This document shows, in pieces, positions 52,371-61,087 of a stretch of 64,000 bases of DNA. Under the pieces are notes generated by a model. It was not told where the DNA came from, did not search any database, and saw nothing but the letters and a program-made list of their open reading frames with translations. Position 1 is the first letter of the stretch. Every line of letters begins with the position of its first letter. Origin of the DNA: VFZN01 sp963709325 (GTDB lineage: Bacteria > Acidobacteriota > Vicinamibacteria > Vicinamibacterales > UBA2999). A program made the translations under genes and the position numbers. The stretch is taken from the NCBI GenBank assembly GCA_963709325.1, contig CAVPVV010000003.1, forward strand, positions 4,402,001-4,466,000, in the 5' to 3' direction.

Positions 52371-52427
52371 ATTCAGGAGCGACCGGGATGACCTGGCAAG
52401 GTCCCGGCCCATATGAGGACTTCCAGC

Positions 52428-52850
52428 TTACTGCTTCGGCGGCGGTGGTGTCGTCCCGCTTGCCGGCCCAGTCGCCGGCGGCGTGGTATTCACCGTTGGC
52501 GCTGACGGCTGCGACGGCGTTCCCGCAGGCTGCGACGGTGCCGGCGTGGGCGTGGTCACAGGTGCAACGGGCGCGGCCGGCGCCGGGGCGTCGATTCCGC
52601 CCACGACCGACCCCGATCCCCGCTGCCCCCACGCCGTCAGAATCAACGATATGACAACGAAAAGCGCGGCCAGCACCGACGTGGCACGCGTGAGGAGCGT
52701 GGCGCCCGCTCGGGCGCCGAACACGGCCTGGCTACCGCCGCCGCCAAAGGCGTTGGCGATGTCGCCTCCCTTGCCCTGCTGGAGCAGGATCACTCCGATC
52801 AGGGACACGCACACCAGCACGTACAAGACGGCGACCAGGTAGTAAAGCAT
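52428..52850 (-). CDS. secG: SecG, Sec translocon subunit
   Basis: A 140-aa protein. Its first 75 residues are a standard SecG: TM1 (LVAVLYVLVCVSLIGVILLQ), the conserved QQGKGGDIANAFGGGGSQAV loop, and TM2 (SVLAALFVVISLILTAWGQR). A Pro/Ala/Thr-rich tail of about 65 residues follows, longer than in E. coli but seen in related phyla. It assists SecYEG in protein export. In many bacteria it follows tpiA; here tpiA lies about 7.5 kb upstream on the same strand. Confidence 0.95.
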   Translation of the reverse strand: MLYYLVAVLYVLVCVSLIGVILLQQGKGGDIANAFGGGGSQAVFGARAGATLLTRATSVLAALFVVISLILTAWGQRGSGSVVGGIDAPAPAAPVAPVTTPTPAPSQPAGTPSQPSAPTVNTTPPATGPASGTTPPPPKQ

Positions 52851-52992
52851 CTGCGGTTCGACACTCGCCGCCCCGGCGGGGACGGCAAACCAAAACTATA
52901 CCACGGGGCAGGGATGGACTGAGCCGGGTGCAGAGGTGCAAAGGTGCAGGGGATCGTCGTGCCGCCGGCGCTAAGGCGGAATGCGCGACTTC

Positions 52993-53820
52993 TCAGGGCG
53001 CCGATTGAGCCGGGAGCCGTCCTTCCTCGTTGACGGGGCGGCGGACGCCGTCGATCAGGCTGGTGCGAACGATGGTGACCGACGCCTCGGCGAGGGGCCA
53101 GGGTGCTTCGTGTGCAGCAGCCCAATAGGTGACGCGCGCGGACGCCGAGGTCTTGCCGGGGGCCCACGGTTTCTCCAGCGAGAACTCCGGATAGATGAAG
53201 AGGTTCTCCTGGGCGACGGCGTCACCCAGCGGCGTAAACGAGAACCGCGGCACGATGTAGAGCAGGGTCGGATCCAGGCGATCCACCCGCGGGTCGAGGA
53301 ACTGGGCGCCGCGCCTGGCGACGTCCATAATCACCGCGACCATCGTGTGCCACGACACCCGCTTCGCGCTATTCAGGTGCCGGCGGCGGACCTCGATGCC
53401 GTAGGGATGGTACGGAGGCTCGGGCGAGTCGCCATGACGACGGCGGTTTCGGACGCGGTGAACCGCGATCTGCGCGACTGGCACCCGTTCGATCGGCCCC
53501 CCGCCCTTGCTGCGGCGGCGAACGTGAAACTCCATCACGGTGTCGCCAGCTTCGAGCCGCGGAAGCGCGAAGTGCACCATTTTGTCGGTCAGGCGCGCCG
53601 GCTGCTTGAACACGACGTCGAGGCTGCTCACGCCCTGCAGGAGGTCGCGCTTGTGCAAGTAATGCCAGAGAGTCTCGACATACCACTCGGCGCTGACGCT
53701 CCCCGCCGAGTTCAGCATGTCGGCATCGATCCGCCGGCTTCGCGTCTCGAGCGCAGCAGTCAGCGCCTCGCTGGCCGCGCCGACCACCCGCCTCACATCC
53801 ACCGCCCGCAGTGGCTTCAT
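52993..53820 (-). CDS. Conserved-looking cytoplasmic protein of unknown function
   Basis: A 275-aa protein without signal peptide or TM. It is evenly alpha/beta, with a stretch ALPRLEAGDTVMEFHVRRRS and several Arg-rich turns. No motif is recognised. The start MKPLRAVDVRRVVGAASEAL is the only good one. It lies between secG (same strand) and a divergent bacilliredoxin-like gene 55 bp away. Confidence 0.7.
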   Translation of the reverse strand: MKPLRAVDVRRVVGAASEALTAALETRSRRIDADMLNSAGSVSAEWYVETLWHYLHKRDLLQGVSSLDVVFKQPARLTDKMVHFALPRLEAGDTVMEFHVRRRSKGGGPIERVPVAQIAVHRVRNRRRHGDSPEPPYHPYGIEVRRRHLNSAKRVSWHTMVAVIMDVARRGAQFLDPRVDRLDPTLLYIVPRFSFTPLGDAVAQENLFIYPEFSLEKPWAPGKTSASARVTYWAAAHEAPWPLAEASVTIVRTSLIDGVRRPVNEEGRLPAQSAP

Positions 53821-53875
53821 CGCACCCGCCTCACGCCGATCTATCGGTCGTCCGCGCCCGTCCTGTTATGCTGAG

Positions 53876-54235
53876 ATGGTGACCGAGCCGTTCCTGACGC
53901 TGACCGATCTCACCGCACTCGAAGCGGCCCTCGACCAGTCCCACGGCCAGCCGATCCTAATCTTCAAGCACAGCGCCACCTGCGGCATCAGCGCCCAGGC
54001 CCACCACGAACTGGTCGAGTGGCACAGCCGGCGGGGCCAGCCGCTCCAGGCGTTCCTGATTCATGTCCGTCGGCATCGCGAAGTGTCGGACGCCGTTGCC
54101 GACCGATTCCGCATCCGCCACGAGTCGCCGCAAGTGCTGCTCGTGGAAGGCGGCGCCGTGCAGTGGCATGGATCACACTGGCACGTGAACGGCCGCGAAG
54201 TCCAGCAGGCACTCGACAGCTTGGCGACCGCGTAG
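53876..54235 (+). CDS. Monothiol bacilliredoxin-like protein (YtxJ/BrxC type)
   Basis: A 119-aa thioredoxin-fold protein. The active-site stretch ILIFKHSATCGISAQAHHEL has the FKHS(x)xC(x)IS form of YtxJ-type bacilliredoxins, with a single reactive Cys. The cis-Pro loop is HESPQVLLVEGG. It may reduce mixed disulfides formed by low-molecular-weight thiols. The start MVTEPFLTLTDLTAL at 53876 is used because further upstream in-frame sequence is antisense to the neighbouring gene. Confidence 0.9.
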   Translation: MVTEPFLTLTDLTALEAALDQSHGQPILIFKHSATCGISAQAHHELVEWHSRRGQPLQAFLIHVRRHREVSDAVADRFRIRHESPQVLLVEGGAVQWHGSHWHVNGREVQQALDSLATA

Positions 54236-54357
54236 GCGTTTGGTTCTCGCGCTTTCGCGGTTCGCGTTTCAGTTCGAACCTTCCATCTCTCTGCTCCCGG
54301 CGCCGTCCATCCCAGGCGAGCCGTTGGGTGTATGCTCGGAACGGAGGAATCCCACCG

Positions 54358-54909
54358 ATGACCCGTTTCACGTTGCTCGTCGTCGGCGCGGCGCTCGCCG
54401 CCGTGCCCGTGTTCGCCCAGGCGCCGCAAGATGCCATCGACCGTGCGCTGGGCGCCGCCCCCCGCCAGCTAAAGGACGGGGCCATGGTGATCAAGTGGAA
54501 GGCTGACGGTACGTATGACACGCTGCGGCCCGGCACCAATCGGCTCGTGTGCTACGACCAGTCGGGCGAGCCGAACGAGCAGCCCTTCTCGGTGCAGTGC
54601 ACCAGCGTTGGCAACCTCGAGCGAGTGGCGCAGAACAAGAAATTCGAGAAAGAGCTCGATAAAGACAAGCGGCAGGCGGCACTCGACGCGGCGGAGAAGG
54701 ACGGTTCGCGCGTCAAGCCCGAGTTCGGCTCGGTGTTCTTAACGATGGCGGGGAAGGACCAGGCCTCGGCAACCCGCGTCCACACGACTGTCGCAGTGCC
54801 CGGGGCAACCGCGGCGTCGCTGGGCTTGCCGGACAACAACAAGCAAGGCGGCGCTTGGATCATGAACGCCGGCACCTCCACCGCCCACATCATGATTCCG
54901 GGGAGCTAG
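54358..54909 (+). CDS. Exported protein of unknown function
   Basis: A 183-aa protein with a signal peptide (MTRFTLLVVGAALAAVPVFAQ). GGAGG lies 11 bases upstream of the ATG. The body has a charged helical centre (NKKFEKELDKDKRQAALDAA) flanked by beta-like segments (GAMVIKWKADGTYDTLRPGT; NRLVCYDQSG; GAWIMNAGTSTAHIMIPGS at the end). Two Cys (LVCYD, SVQCTS) may form a disulfide. No family is recognised with confidence. Confidence 0.75.
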   Translation: MTRFTLLVVGAALAAVPVFAQAPQDAIDRALGAAPRQLKDGAMVIKWKADGTYDTLRPGTNRLVCYDQSGEPNEQPFSVQCTSVGNLERVAQNKKFEKELDKDKRQAALDAAEKDGSRVKPEFGSVFLTMAGKDQASATRVHTTVAVPGATAASLGLPDNNKQGGAWIMNAGTSTAHIMIPGS

Positions 54910-54930
54910 AGCGCATCGGCGCCGGCGCCG

Positions 54931-54952
54931 GCGTCCATTTGTCAATGGACGC
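54931..54952. terminator. Hairpin between convergent genes
   Basis: GCGTCCATT and AATGGACGC form a perfect 9-bp stem with a 4-base loop, in the 61-bp gap between the convergent genes ending at 54909 and 54971. There is no T run, so it may block or stabilise 3' ends rather than act as a classical terminator. Confidence 0.5.
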
Positions 54953-54970
54953 TGACGCCGGAGTCAGTCG

Positions 54971-56149
54971 TTACCGTCCGCTGACGCTCTGCTTCTCCGA
55001 CAGCGCCTTGAACGGCGTCGTCAGCGTCCCGATTTCCTCGATTTCAATCGTCACGACATCACCCGGCTTGAGAAACTTCTGACGTTCCATGCCCGTTCCC
55101 GCGGGCGTGCCACTGATGATCACATCCCCTGGGTAGAGCGTCATCCGCGACGATACATAGGCGACCAGGTGCGGCTCGCTCCAGATCAAGTTGCTGGTGC
55201 GCGCCTCCTGCCTGATCTCGCCGTTGACCTTCGTCGTCAACCGCAGGTCGCTCGGTCCAGGCTTGGACAGGAACTCTTTCGGCAGGATGACCGGACCGAA
55301 CGGCGCGGCGCGATCGATGCTCTTGCCATCGAACCAGTTGGTGCCGGGGAACATGGTGACCTCGCGCAGCCGCTCGCTGCCGCGATCGCTCACGTCCTGC
55401 ATGATGCTGTACCCGAACACGTAGTCGAGCGCCTGCTCGCGCGGGACGCGATAGGCCGGCCGCGGCCCCATGATGATGGCGAGCTCGCCTTCGTAGTCGG
55501 TCCGCTGGCGCCCGTCCACGATGTAGAAGGGCTCGTTGGGGTCGATGATGCAGGAACGCGGCGACTTCGCGAACATCACGGGCGCGTCGCGGTCGGGGAC
55601 GATGCGAGAGGCGGCAGACGCGTCGAAGCCGCCCGGAGCCGGCGCCCGTGCGGGTTCGCCGCTCGGAGGAGCCGCGGCGGGCCTCCCGGCACCGGCCTCA
55701 CCCATGCCTTCCGCGTGGGCCTTGTAGTTGGCGGAGGCGGCGACCAGGTTCCACGGATACTTGATCGGCGCCTTGTACGCGACCTTACCGGCATCGAACG
55801 CGAAAGGCTGAGTGCCGGGCGGCTTTTCGCCGAAGTAGTTCGCGATCTGGTAAAGGCGCTTCGACGCCGTCGCGTACTGCTCGATCAGCGCCTTCATCTC
55901 CGCCGGCAGCGTCATCGCCGGCAGCTTGGCCTCGCGCGCTACGTGCTCGTTGGCGCCGGCAAGGTCCAGCACTCGTGTGCCGATGACGAGGCCGACGCGT
56001 TCCCGCCCTCCGGCTTCGAACGTGGCCAGCTTGAAAGGCGTGCCCGGTCGATCGGACAGCGGCGCTTGCCCCGATGCCTTGCCAGACGCCGACCACCCGA
56101 CGGCCAGCATCCCCATGACCAGGACGAGACCCCATATCGTACGGCGCAT
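54971..56149 (-). CDS. Exported fumarylacetoacetate-hydrolase-family enzyme
   Basis: A 392-aa protein. The start at 56149, with GGGGGA upstream, gives the signal peptide MRRTIWGLVLVMGMLAVGWS...ASG; the frame extends further but without such features. The FAH fold is shown by YPWNLVAASANYKAHAEGMG, APVMFAKSPRSCIIDPNEPF, DYEGELAIIMG (metal-binding Glu) and YPGDVIISGTPAGTGMERQK. Family members cleave C-C bonds of beta-diketone-like acids or isomerise or decarboxylate aromatic-degradation intermediates. A signal peptide on an FAH protein is unusual, and a Pro/Ala-rich insert lies after the HAEG motif. Confidence 0.9.
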   Translation of the reverse strand: MRRTIWGLVLVMGMLAVGWSASGKASGQAPLSDRPGTPFKLATFEAGGRERVGLVIGTRVLDLAGANEHVAREAKLPAMTLPAEMKALIEQYATASKRLYQIANYFGEKPPGTQPFAFDAGKVAYKAPIKYPWNLVAASANYKAHAEGMGEAGAGRPAAAPPSGEPARAPAPGGFDASAASRIVPDRDAPVMFAKSPRSCIIDPNEPFYIVDGRQRTDYEGELAIIMGPRPAYRVPREQALDYVFGYSIMQDVSDRGSERLREVTMFPGTNWFDGKSIDRAAPFGPVILPKEFLSKPGPSDLRLTTKVNGEIRQEARTSNLIWSEPHLVAYVSSRMTLYPGDVIISGTPAGTGMERQKFLKPGDVVTIEIEEIGTLTTPFKALSEKQSVSGR

Positions 56150-56242
56150 AAGTCCCCCGTTTTCGTCTTCCGGCGTCGCGTCACGGCACGACGGCGTCCT
56201 ACCGAGGCGCATAGTACCCTAAGCCGTCCGGAGACCATCCCG

Positions 56243-56923
56243 ATGCGTACATCCCTGGCCTCTCAGCTCATCGTCGCTCTCGCGGCGGCCGGGGCCCTGC
56301 TTTCGCTGCCCGGCTGCGACACGATTTATTACAAGACCATGAAGAAGTTCGGCGTCGAGAAGCGTGACATTCTCGTCACCCGTGTTCGCGACGCCCGCGA
56401 GGCGCAGCAAAAGGGAAAAGAGGAGTTCCGGTCGGCGCTGGAACGTTTCACGTCGGTGGTCGAGACCGATGGCGGCACGCTGGAGGAGAAGTACAACAAG
56501 CTCAACAAGGAGTTGGAGCGCAGCGAGGACCGCGCAAAGGACATCCACGGCCGCGTCAAGAAGGTGAAGGACGTCGCCGACGATCTCTTCGACGAATGGG
56601 AGAAGGAACTCGGCAAGTACCAGGACCGGCAGCTCCGCGCCGAAAGCGAGCGCGAGCTGAAAGAGACGAAGCGCCGCGCCCAGTCGGTGATCAAGGCGAT
56701 GGAGGCAGCAGACAAGCGCGTCGATCCGGTGCTGCAGCCGCTCCGCGACCGCGTCCTGTTCCTCAAGCACAACCTCAATGCGTCGGCCATTGGCGCGCTC
56801 GACAAGGAACTGGTCGCGTTGCGGACCAACGTCGATGCGCTCGTCGCCGATTTGGAGTCGTCGATCGCCGAGGCCGAGGCCTTCATCGAACAGATGGACG
56901 CGGAGGCGAAAGCCTCCTCTTGA
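56243..56923 (+). CDS. DUF2959-type coiled-coil lipoprotein
   Basis: A 226-aa protein. MRTSLASQLIVALAAAGALL followed by SLPGC is a lipoprotein signal. The mature part starts DTIYYKTMKKFGVEKRDILV, the mark of DUF2959, and is nearly all charged helix with coiled-coil character (LEEKYNKLNKELERSEDRAK). It is probably anchored in an envelope membrane. The function of the family is unknown. The start at 56243 is fixed by the signal sequence. Confidence 0.88.
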   Translation: MRTSLASQLIVALAAAGALLSLPGCDTIYYKTMKKFGVEKRDILVTRVRDAREAQQKGKEEFRSALERFTSVVETDGGTLEEKYNKLNKELERSEDRAKDIHGRVKKVKDVADDLFDEWEKELGKYQDRQLRAESERELKETKRRAQSVIKAMEAADKRVDPVLQPLRDRVLFLKHNLNASAIGALDKELVALRTNVDALVADLESSIAEAEAFIEQMDAEAKASS

Positions 56924-56999
56924 CGTTCGCTGGCGGCTGCGCTCCAAAGGGGACACCACCAGCGGGTACGACTATTGCTCGGCCACCTGGTGAACCGCC

Positions 57000-57455
57000 A
57001 TGCCCAGTCTTGCAAGGCCCGCGCAAGCGGGGGCGCTGGTGGTCTGCCTCGGCGCGTGCCTCGCGTGCGTGACCAAGCAGCCCGCCACTGACGTTTACGA
57101 CGGAGTCACGTCACCATCCTCGGTTACCGCCGGGACCTCCACGACAACCAACCCCACGGATCCGACGACGCCGACCACCGGCACCGTTTCGGTCGCGTAC
57201 ACCAACGATCTCGTTCCGATCTTCCGGTCCGACTGCCTCCGCTGCCACAGCGGCTCGCGGCCGGACGGCAACTACAACATGTCCACCTACGAGGGCGTCA
57301 TGCGGGCGGTTGTCGCCGGTAACAGCCGCAGCGCGCTGGTCACGACGACCCAGAACCGCGGCAGCATGTACCGCTACTGGAGTGGCAATGCCGCAGCCAA
57401 AGCGGAGCTTGTGCGCTCCTGGGTCGTGGACAACAACGCTGCCAGGAGCCGATGA
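57000..57455 (+). CDS. Lipoprotein with one c-type haem motif, first gene of the ApbE operon
   Basis: A 151-aa protein with an N-terminal lipoprotein-like signal (QAGALVVCLGACLACVTKQP). A Thr/Pro-rich linker follows (about 38-62), then a small domain beginning VAYTNDLVPIFRSDCLRCHS with the haem-binding CLRCH (coded at 57234-57248). The spacing and the N-terminal IFRSDC resemble planctomycete-type cytochrome c domains. It ends with an ATGA overlap onto the thioredoxin gene. It probably carries electrons in the periplasm. Confidence 0.8.
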   Translation: MPSLARPAQAGALVVCLGACLACVTKQPATDVYDGVTSPSSVTAGTSTTTNPTDPTTPTTGTVSVAYTNDLVPIFRSDCLRCHSGSRPDGNYNMSTYEGVMRAVVAGNSRSALVTTTQNRGSMYRYWSGNAAAKAELVRSWVVDNNAARSR

Positions 57456-57964
57456 TGCGTTTCGCCAAATTCGTGTTTGCCGCCATCGCACTCGCGGCCG
57501 TGGCTGTCGCCGCGCCGCTGGCGGGGAGCGCGTCCGATCCTCCGCCCGCGCCCGATCTGTCGTTCACCGACGCAGCGGGTACTCCGGTGTCGCTAGCCGC
57601 GCTCCGCGGCAAGGTCGTGCTGCTCGACATCTGGGCGAGCTGGTGCACGCCCTGTCGGGTCGCGTTTCCGAGATACGACGAGTTCTATCGCCGCTACAAG
57701 GATCGCGGGTTCCACGTGCTCGCCGTCAACGTCGACGAGTCGCGCAAGAATGCCGACCGCTTCCTCGAAGGCCGCAACCCGGCGATGCAGGTGGTCTTCG
57801 ATCCGGCCGGCCGCACGCCGGCGCTGTTCAAGACCAAGGGGATGCCGACGTCCTATCTCATCGACCGCCGAGGGCGCATCCGGTTCGTCCACGAAGGGTT
57901 TACCGAGCGCGCGCTCGTCAGTTACCAGCACGAGATCGCGCAGCTCCTGGAGGAGGCTCCGTGA
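57452..57964 (+). CDS. Exported TlpA-like thioredoxin
   Basis: A 170-aa protein with a signal peptide (MMRFAKFVFAAIALAAVAVA...GSA), active site DIWASWCTPCRVAFPRYDEF and cis-Pro GMPTSYLIDRRG. It probably keeps the Cys of c-type haem motifs, or the Cys-rich tail of the DUF4266 protein, reduced. It overlaps both neighbours (4 nt upstream, 1 nt downstream). Confidence 0.93.
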   Translation: MMRFAKFVFAAIALAAVAVAAPLAGSASDPPPAPDLSFTDAAGTPVSLAALRGKVVLLDIWASWCTPCRVAFPRYDEFYRRYKDRGFHVLAVNVDESRKNADRFLEGRNPAMQVVFDPAGRTPALFKTKGMPTSYLIDRRGRIRFVHEGFTERALVSYQHEIAQLLEEAP

Positions 57965-58185
57965 TGCGATTACGAGGATTCATCCTGGCAGTGCTCGCCG
58001 CAATCGGAGCGGCGACGGGCGCCTGTGCGACTCTACAGCCGTGGCAACGCGGCGTGCTCGCCGACCGCTGCATGCAGTTCGATCCCGACCCCGCGCTGGC
58101 CGCGTTCACGATGCACTGGCAGGAGTCGCGCGAAGGATCGGCGGGCGGGTCCGGGCTTCAGGGCGGGGGCTGTGGCTGCAAGTAG
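57964..58185 (+). CDS. DUF4266 small lipoprotein
   Basis: A 73-aa protein. MRLRGFILAVLAAIGAATGA followed by CATLQPWQRGVLADRCMQ is a lipoprotein signal joined to the DUF4266 core. The end has Gly-rich sequence and a double-Cys motif GGGCGCK typical of the family. Members usually precede a DUF3570 gene, as here. Function unknown. It overlaps the next gene by 14 nt. Confidence 0.9.
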   Translation: MRLRGFILAVLAAIGAATGACATLQPWQRGVLADRCMQFDPDPALAAFTMHWQESREGSAGGSGLQGGGCGCK

Positions 58186-59263
58186 ACGAGCGCTCATCCT
58201 CTCCGCCGGCTCGGCGGCCGTCTTCGTCGCCGCCGTCGCGTTTCGCGGAGCTGGCCCCGAGGCGCAGCAGTCGGATCCCTCGGTCGGCGTTTCCTTCCAC
58301 GGTTTTACCGACTCGCGAAGCGTCACCGTCCTCAGCCCGACCGTCGATCTGGACAAGGACTTCACCGACCGGACCGGCCTGCGGCTGCGCTTCGGCGTGG
58401 ACGCGATCAGCGCCGCGTCAGATTCGTGCATCCGCTGCCATCCGCAAGGCGCCAGCAACTCGCGCACGTTCGTGAATGGATCCCTGCTCCGGAAGTACGG
58501 AAACACATCGCTGTCGCTCGGCGGCGAGTTCTCGAAGGAGAACTTCTACACCGCGACGACGGGAATGGCGTCGGTCACGAGAACGCTCAACCGCGCCAAC
58601 ACCACCATTGCCGGCGGCTACTCGTTCTCGCTGAACCAGCCGGAGCTGCACCCCACCAGCGACGTCGAGACACAGTACGCGCAGAATGCCTACGGCTCGG
58701 TCACGCAGACGCTGGCCCGGCGCACCATCGCGCAGTTCGGCTACGAACTTGGCGTGGTGAACGGCTATCAGGCGAACCCGTTCCTTCGTGCCGACGTCGA
58801 TGGCGTGCGCATGGTCGGCGTCACGCCCGACCTGCGCGTCCGTCAGACCCTGACGGCGCGAGTCCGCCAAGCGCTGCCGGCCAGTACGTTTCTCGAGGCC
58901 GACTACCGGCGCTACTCGGACGATTGGGACGTTCGCGGCAACACGTTCAGCGTCGGGCTCTCGCATTACGTCACGCCGCAGGTTCTCGTCAACGGCACCT
59001 ACCGGCGCTATGGCCAGTCCGGCGCTTATTTCTATGCGCCGTCGTACACGGGAACTCCGGAGTACTTCACTGCTGATTTCCGCCTGTTCCCGTTCGACTC
59101 GAACCTCTACACCGGAGGAATCGTGTTGACGCCGGCGGAGGGCTTGCTTGGAATGCCGCGCGGCACCGGGCTCACGCTGCAGTACGAGTTTTACGACGCG
59201 ACGACCGGCTTCCAGGCCGCCACCTTCACGACCGGCGTGCGGATCCCGCTGAAACGGCCATGA
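58172..59263 (+). CDS. DUF3570-like outer-membrane barrel with a c-type haem motif
   Basis: A 363-aa protein. The GTG start at 58172 gives MAASRRALILSAGSAAVFVA, a signal peptide; upstream in-frame sequence overlaps the DUF4266 gene and is not conserved. Many beta strands (LRLRFGVDAISAASDSC; LSLGGEFSKENFYTATTGMA; FLEADYRRYSDDWDV) make a large barrel. After the first strands comes CIRCH at residues 86-90, a haem c site where ordinary DUF3570 proteins, as I recall them, have a metal-free loop. The last gene of the operon (apbE) overlaps it by 4 nt. Confidence 0.82.
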   Translation: MAASRRALILSAGSAAVFVAAVAFRGAGPEAQQSDPSVGVSFHGFTDSRSVTVLSPTVDLDKDFTDRTGLRLRFGVDAISAASDSCIRCHPQGASNSRTFVNGSLLRKYGNTSLSLGGEFSKENFYTATTGMASVTRTLNRANTTIAGGYSFSLNQPELHPTSDVETQYAQNAYGSVTQTLARRTIAQFGYELGVVNGYQANPFLRADVDGVRMVGVTPDLRVRQTLTARVRQALPASTFLEADYRRYSDDWDVRGNTFSVGLSHYVTPQVLVNGTYRRYGQSGAYFYAPSYTGTPEYFTADFRLFPFDSNLYTGGIVLTPAEGLLGMPRGTGLTLQYEFYDATTGFQAATFTTGVRIPLKRP

Positions 59264-60306
59264 CGCTCCAGCGGCCGATTGGATGGCTCGTGGCTGCTCT
59301 CGTAATCGCCACCGCGATCGGTGGCGAGGCCAGACAGGAGCCGGCGACAACCCGAGCCCATCGTTTCCTGATGGGCACGTCGATGACCGTGGAGGCATCG
59401 GGTGGCACCGACGAAGCGAGGAACGCCAGCGTTGCCGAGGCGTTCGGCGCGATCGCCGAGATCGATCGCCTCATGAGCAACTACCGGCCGGACAGCGAGC
59501 TCAGCACGGTGAACCGGCGGGCCTCGCACGAACCGGTCGTGGTGAGCGACGCGCTGCTCAGCGTTCTCGGGGCAGCGGAAGTTGTCAGCGCTCGCAGCCA
59601 CGGGGCGTTCGACGTCACCGTCGGCCCGCTCATGCGGCTGTGGGGCTTCTATCAAAAGCAGCCGCACGTGCCTAGCGACGGCGAGCTGACCGATGTCATG
59701 ACCCACGTCGGCTACCAGCACGTTCGGTTGCAGTCGATTTCGCGGAGCGTCAGGTTCGATCGGCCCGGCGTGGAGCTCGACCTGGGCGGCATCGCCAAGG
59801 GCTTTGCGGTAGAGATCGCGGGCAAGGCCCTGGCCCGCCGCGGCCTCTCCGGATACATCGATGCCGGAGGCAACCAGTACTTCGTCGGCAGGCCTGTCCA
59901 ACATCCGCGGTGGCAGGTGGGAATCGAGAACCCGGAGATTGCTGGAGCGCTGCTCGGTGTTCTCGACGTGCCTGCCGGCGCGGTCTCCACCTCCGGCGGC
60001 TATCACAACTTCTTCGTGGTCGGGGGCCAGCGCTACGGGCACATCATCGATCCCCGGACCGGCCGGCCATCCTCCGCATCGTTGAGCGTGACGATCGTGG
60101 CCGAGGACGCGACGCTCGCCGACGCGCTCACCAAGCCGGCGTTCGTGCTGGGTCCGGTCGAGGGCATGAAGCTGGTGGAATCGTTCCCGGGTGCGCAGGC
60201 GCTCGTCGCCTGGCGCGATCCCGGCGGCCACGTGCAGCTCGCGATGTCACAAGGGCTGCGGGGCGCGTACAGGGCGGGTGAGGCACGGCCGGCGGGATCG
60301 CCGTGA
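59260..60306 (+). CDS. apbE: ApbE, FAD:protein FMN transferase
   Basis: A 348-aa exported enzyme that moves FMN from FAD onto a Thr or Ser of target proteins. A signal segment (PIGWLVAALVIATAIGGEA) is followed by MGTSMTVEASG, IDRLMSNYRPDSELSTVN, VELDLGGIAKGFAVE, DAGGNQYFVG and HIIDPRTGRPSSASLS, the standard ApbE motifs. Its place at the end of the haem / thioredoxin / DUF4266 / DUF3570 operon suggests a flavinylated partner. None of the four other operon proteins shows an obvious FMN-binding S/TGAT/S motif in my reading. Confidence 0.95.
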   Translation: MTLQRPIGWLVAALVIATAIGGEARQEPATTRAHRFLMGTSMTVEASGGTDEARNASVAEAFGAIAEIDRLMSNYRPDSELSTVNRRASHEPVVVSDALLSVLGAAEVVSARSHGAFDVTVGPLMRLWGFYQKQPHVPSDGELTDVMTHVGYQHVRLQSISRSVRFDRPGVELDLGGIAKGFAVEIAGKALARRGLSGYIDAGGNQYFVGRPVQHPRWQVGIENPEIAGALLGVLDVPAGAVSTSGGYHNFFVVGGQRYGHIIDPRTGRPSSASLSVTIVAEDATLADALTKPAFVLGPVEGMKLVESFPGAQALVAWRDPGGHVQLAMSQGLRGAYRAGEARPAGSP

Positions 60307-60328
60307 GGATTGCACCTCGAAGGATCGT

Positions 60329-61087
60329 TCAGGCGCGGCTGCCCTTGACGATCCTGCTGAATGACTCCGCGTCGAGGCTCGCGCCGCCGACAAGCGCCCC
60401 GTCCACATCACCTTGCGCCATCAGCGCGGCGATGTTGTCGGGCTTGACGCTGCCGCCGTAGAGGATGCGGCACCGCGACGCCGCGTCCTGGCCGAACCAC
60501 TGGGTGAGCCGGGCGCGAATGTGGGCGTGCGCCTCCTGCGCTTGCGCCGGCGTCGCGGTGCGGCCGGTGCCAATTGCCCAGACCGGCTCATAAGCGATCA
60601 CCAGCGCCGCCAGCTCGCTGCCGGTGACGCCGTCGAACCCGCCCTTGATCTGCCGGTCGAGCACCTCCAGCGTCCGGTTCGCCTCACGCTCCTGCAGCGT
60701 CTCGCCGATGCAGACGATCGGCGTCAGGGTGGCGGAGATCGCGGCGCGGGTCTTGCGATTGACGGTCTCGTCGGTTTCGCCGAAGAGGGTCCGCCGTTCG
60801 GAGTGACCGACGATCACCCACGCGGCTCCCGCGTCGCGGACCATCGCCGCGCTCACCTCGCCAGTGAAGGCGCCGTCGCGTTCCCAGTGGATGTTCTGCG
60901 CGGCGACGTGAATCGCCGAGCCGTCGAGCGCGCCCGCCACCGCCTGCAGCGCCGGAAACGTCGGCGCGACCAGCACGTCCACTCCCGCGGCATCCGAAAG
61001 ACGCGACCGCAGATCCGAGACGAACGTCACCGCCTCACGGACGGTCTTGAACATCTTCCAGTTGCCGGCGATGAGTGGTGTCCGCAT
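60329..61087 (-). CDS. tpiA: Triosephosphate isomerase
   Basis: A 252-aa glycolytic enzyme interconverting dihydroxyacetone phosphate and glyceraldehyde 3-phosphate. It starts MRTPLIAGNWKMFKT with Lys11; catalytic His95 is in VIVGHSERRTLF and Glu167 in AYEPVWAIGTG; phosphate loop YGGSVKPDN. The ATG overlaps the pgk stop (TGATG). It forms an operon with pgk and gap. Confidence 0.97.
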   Translation of the reverse strand: MRTPLIAGNWKMFKTVREAVTFVSDLRSRLSDAAGVDVLVAPTFPALQAVAGALDGSAIHVAAQNIHWERDGAFTGEVSAAMVRDAGAAWVIVGHSERRTLFGETDETVNRKTRAAISATLTPIVCIGETLQEREANRTLEVLDRQIKGGFDGVTGSELAALVIAYEPVWAIGTGRTATPAQAQEAHAHIRARLTQWFGQDAASRCRILYGGSVKPDNIAALMAQGDVDGALVGGASLDAESFSRIVKGSRA

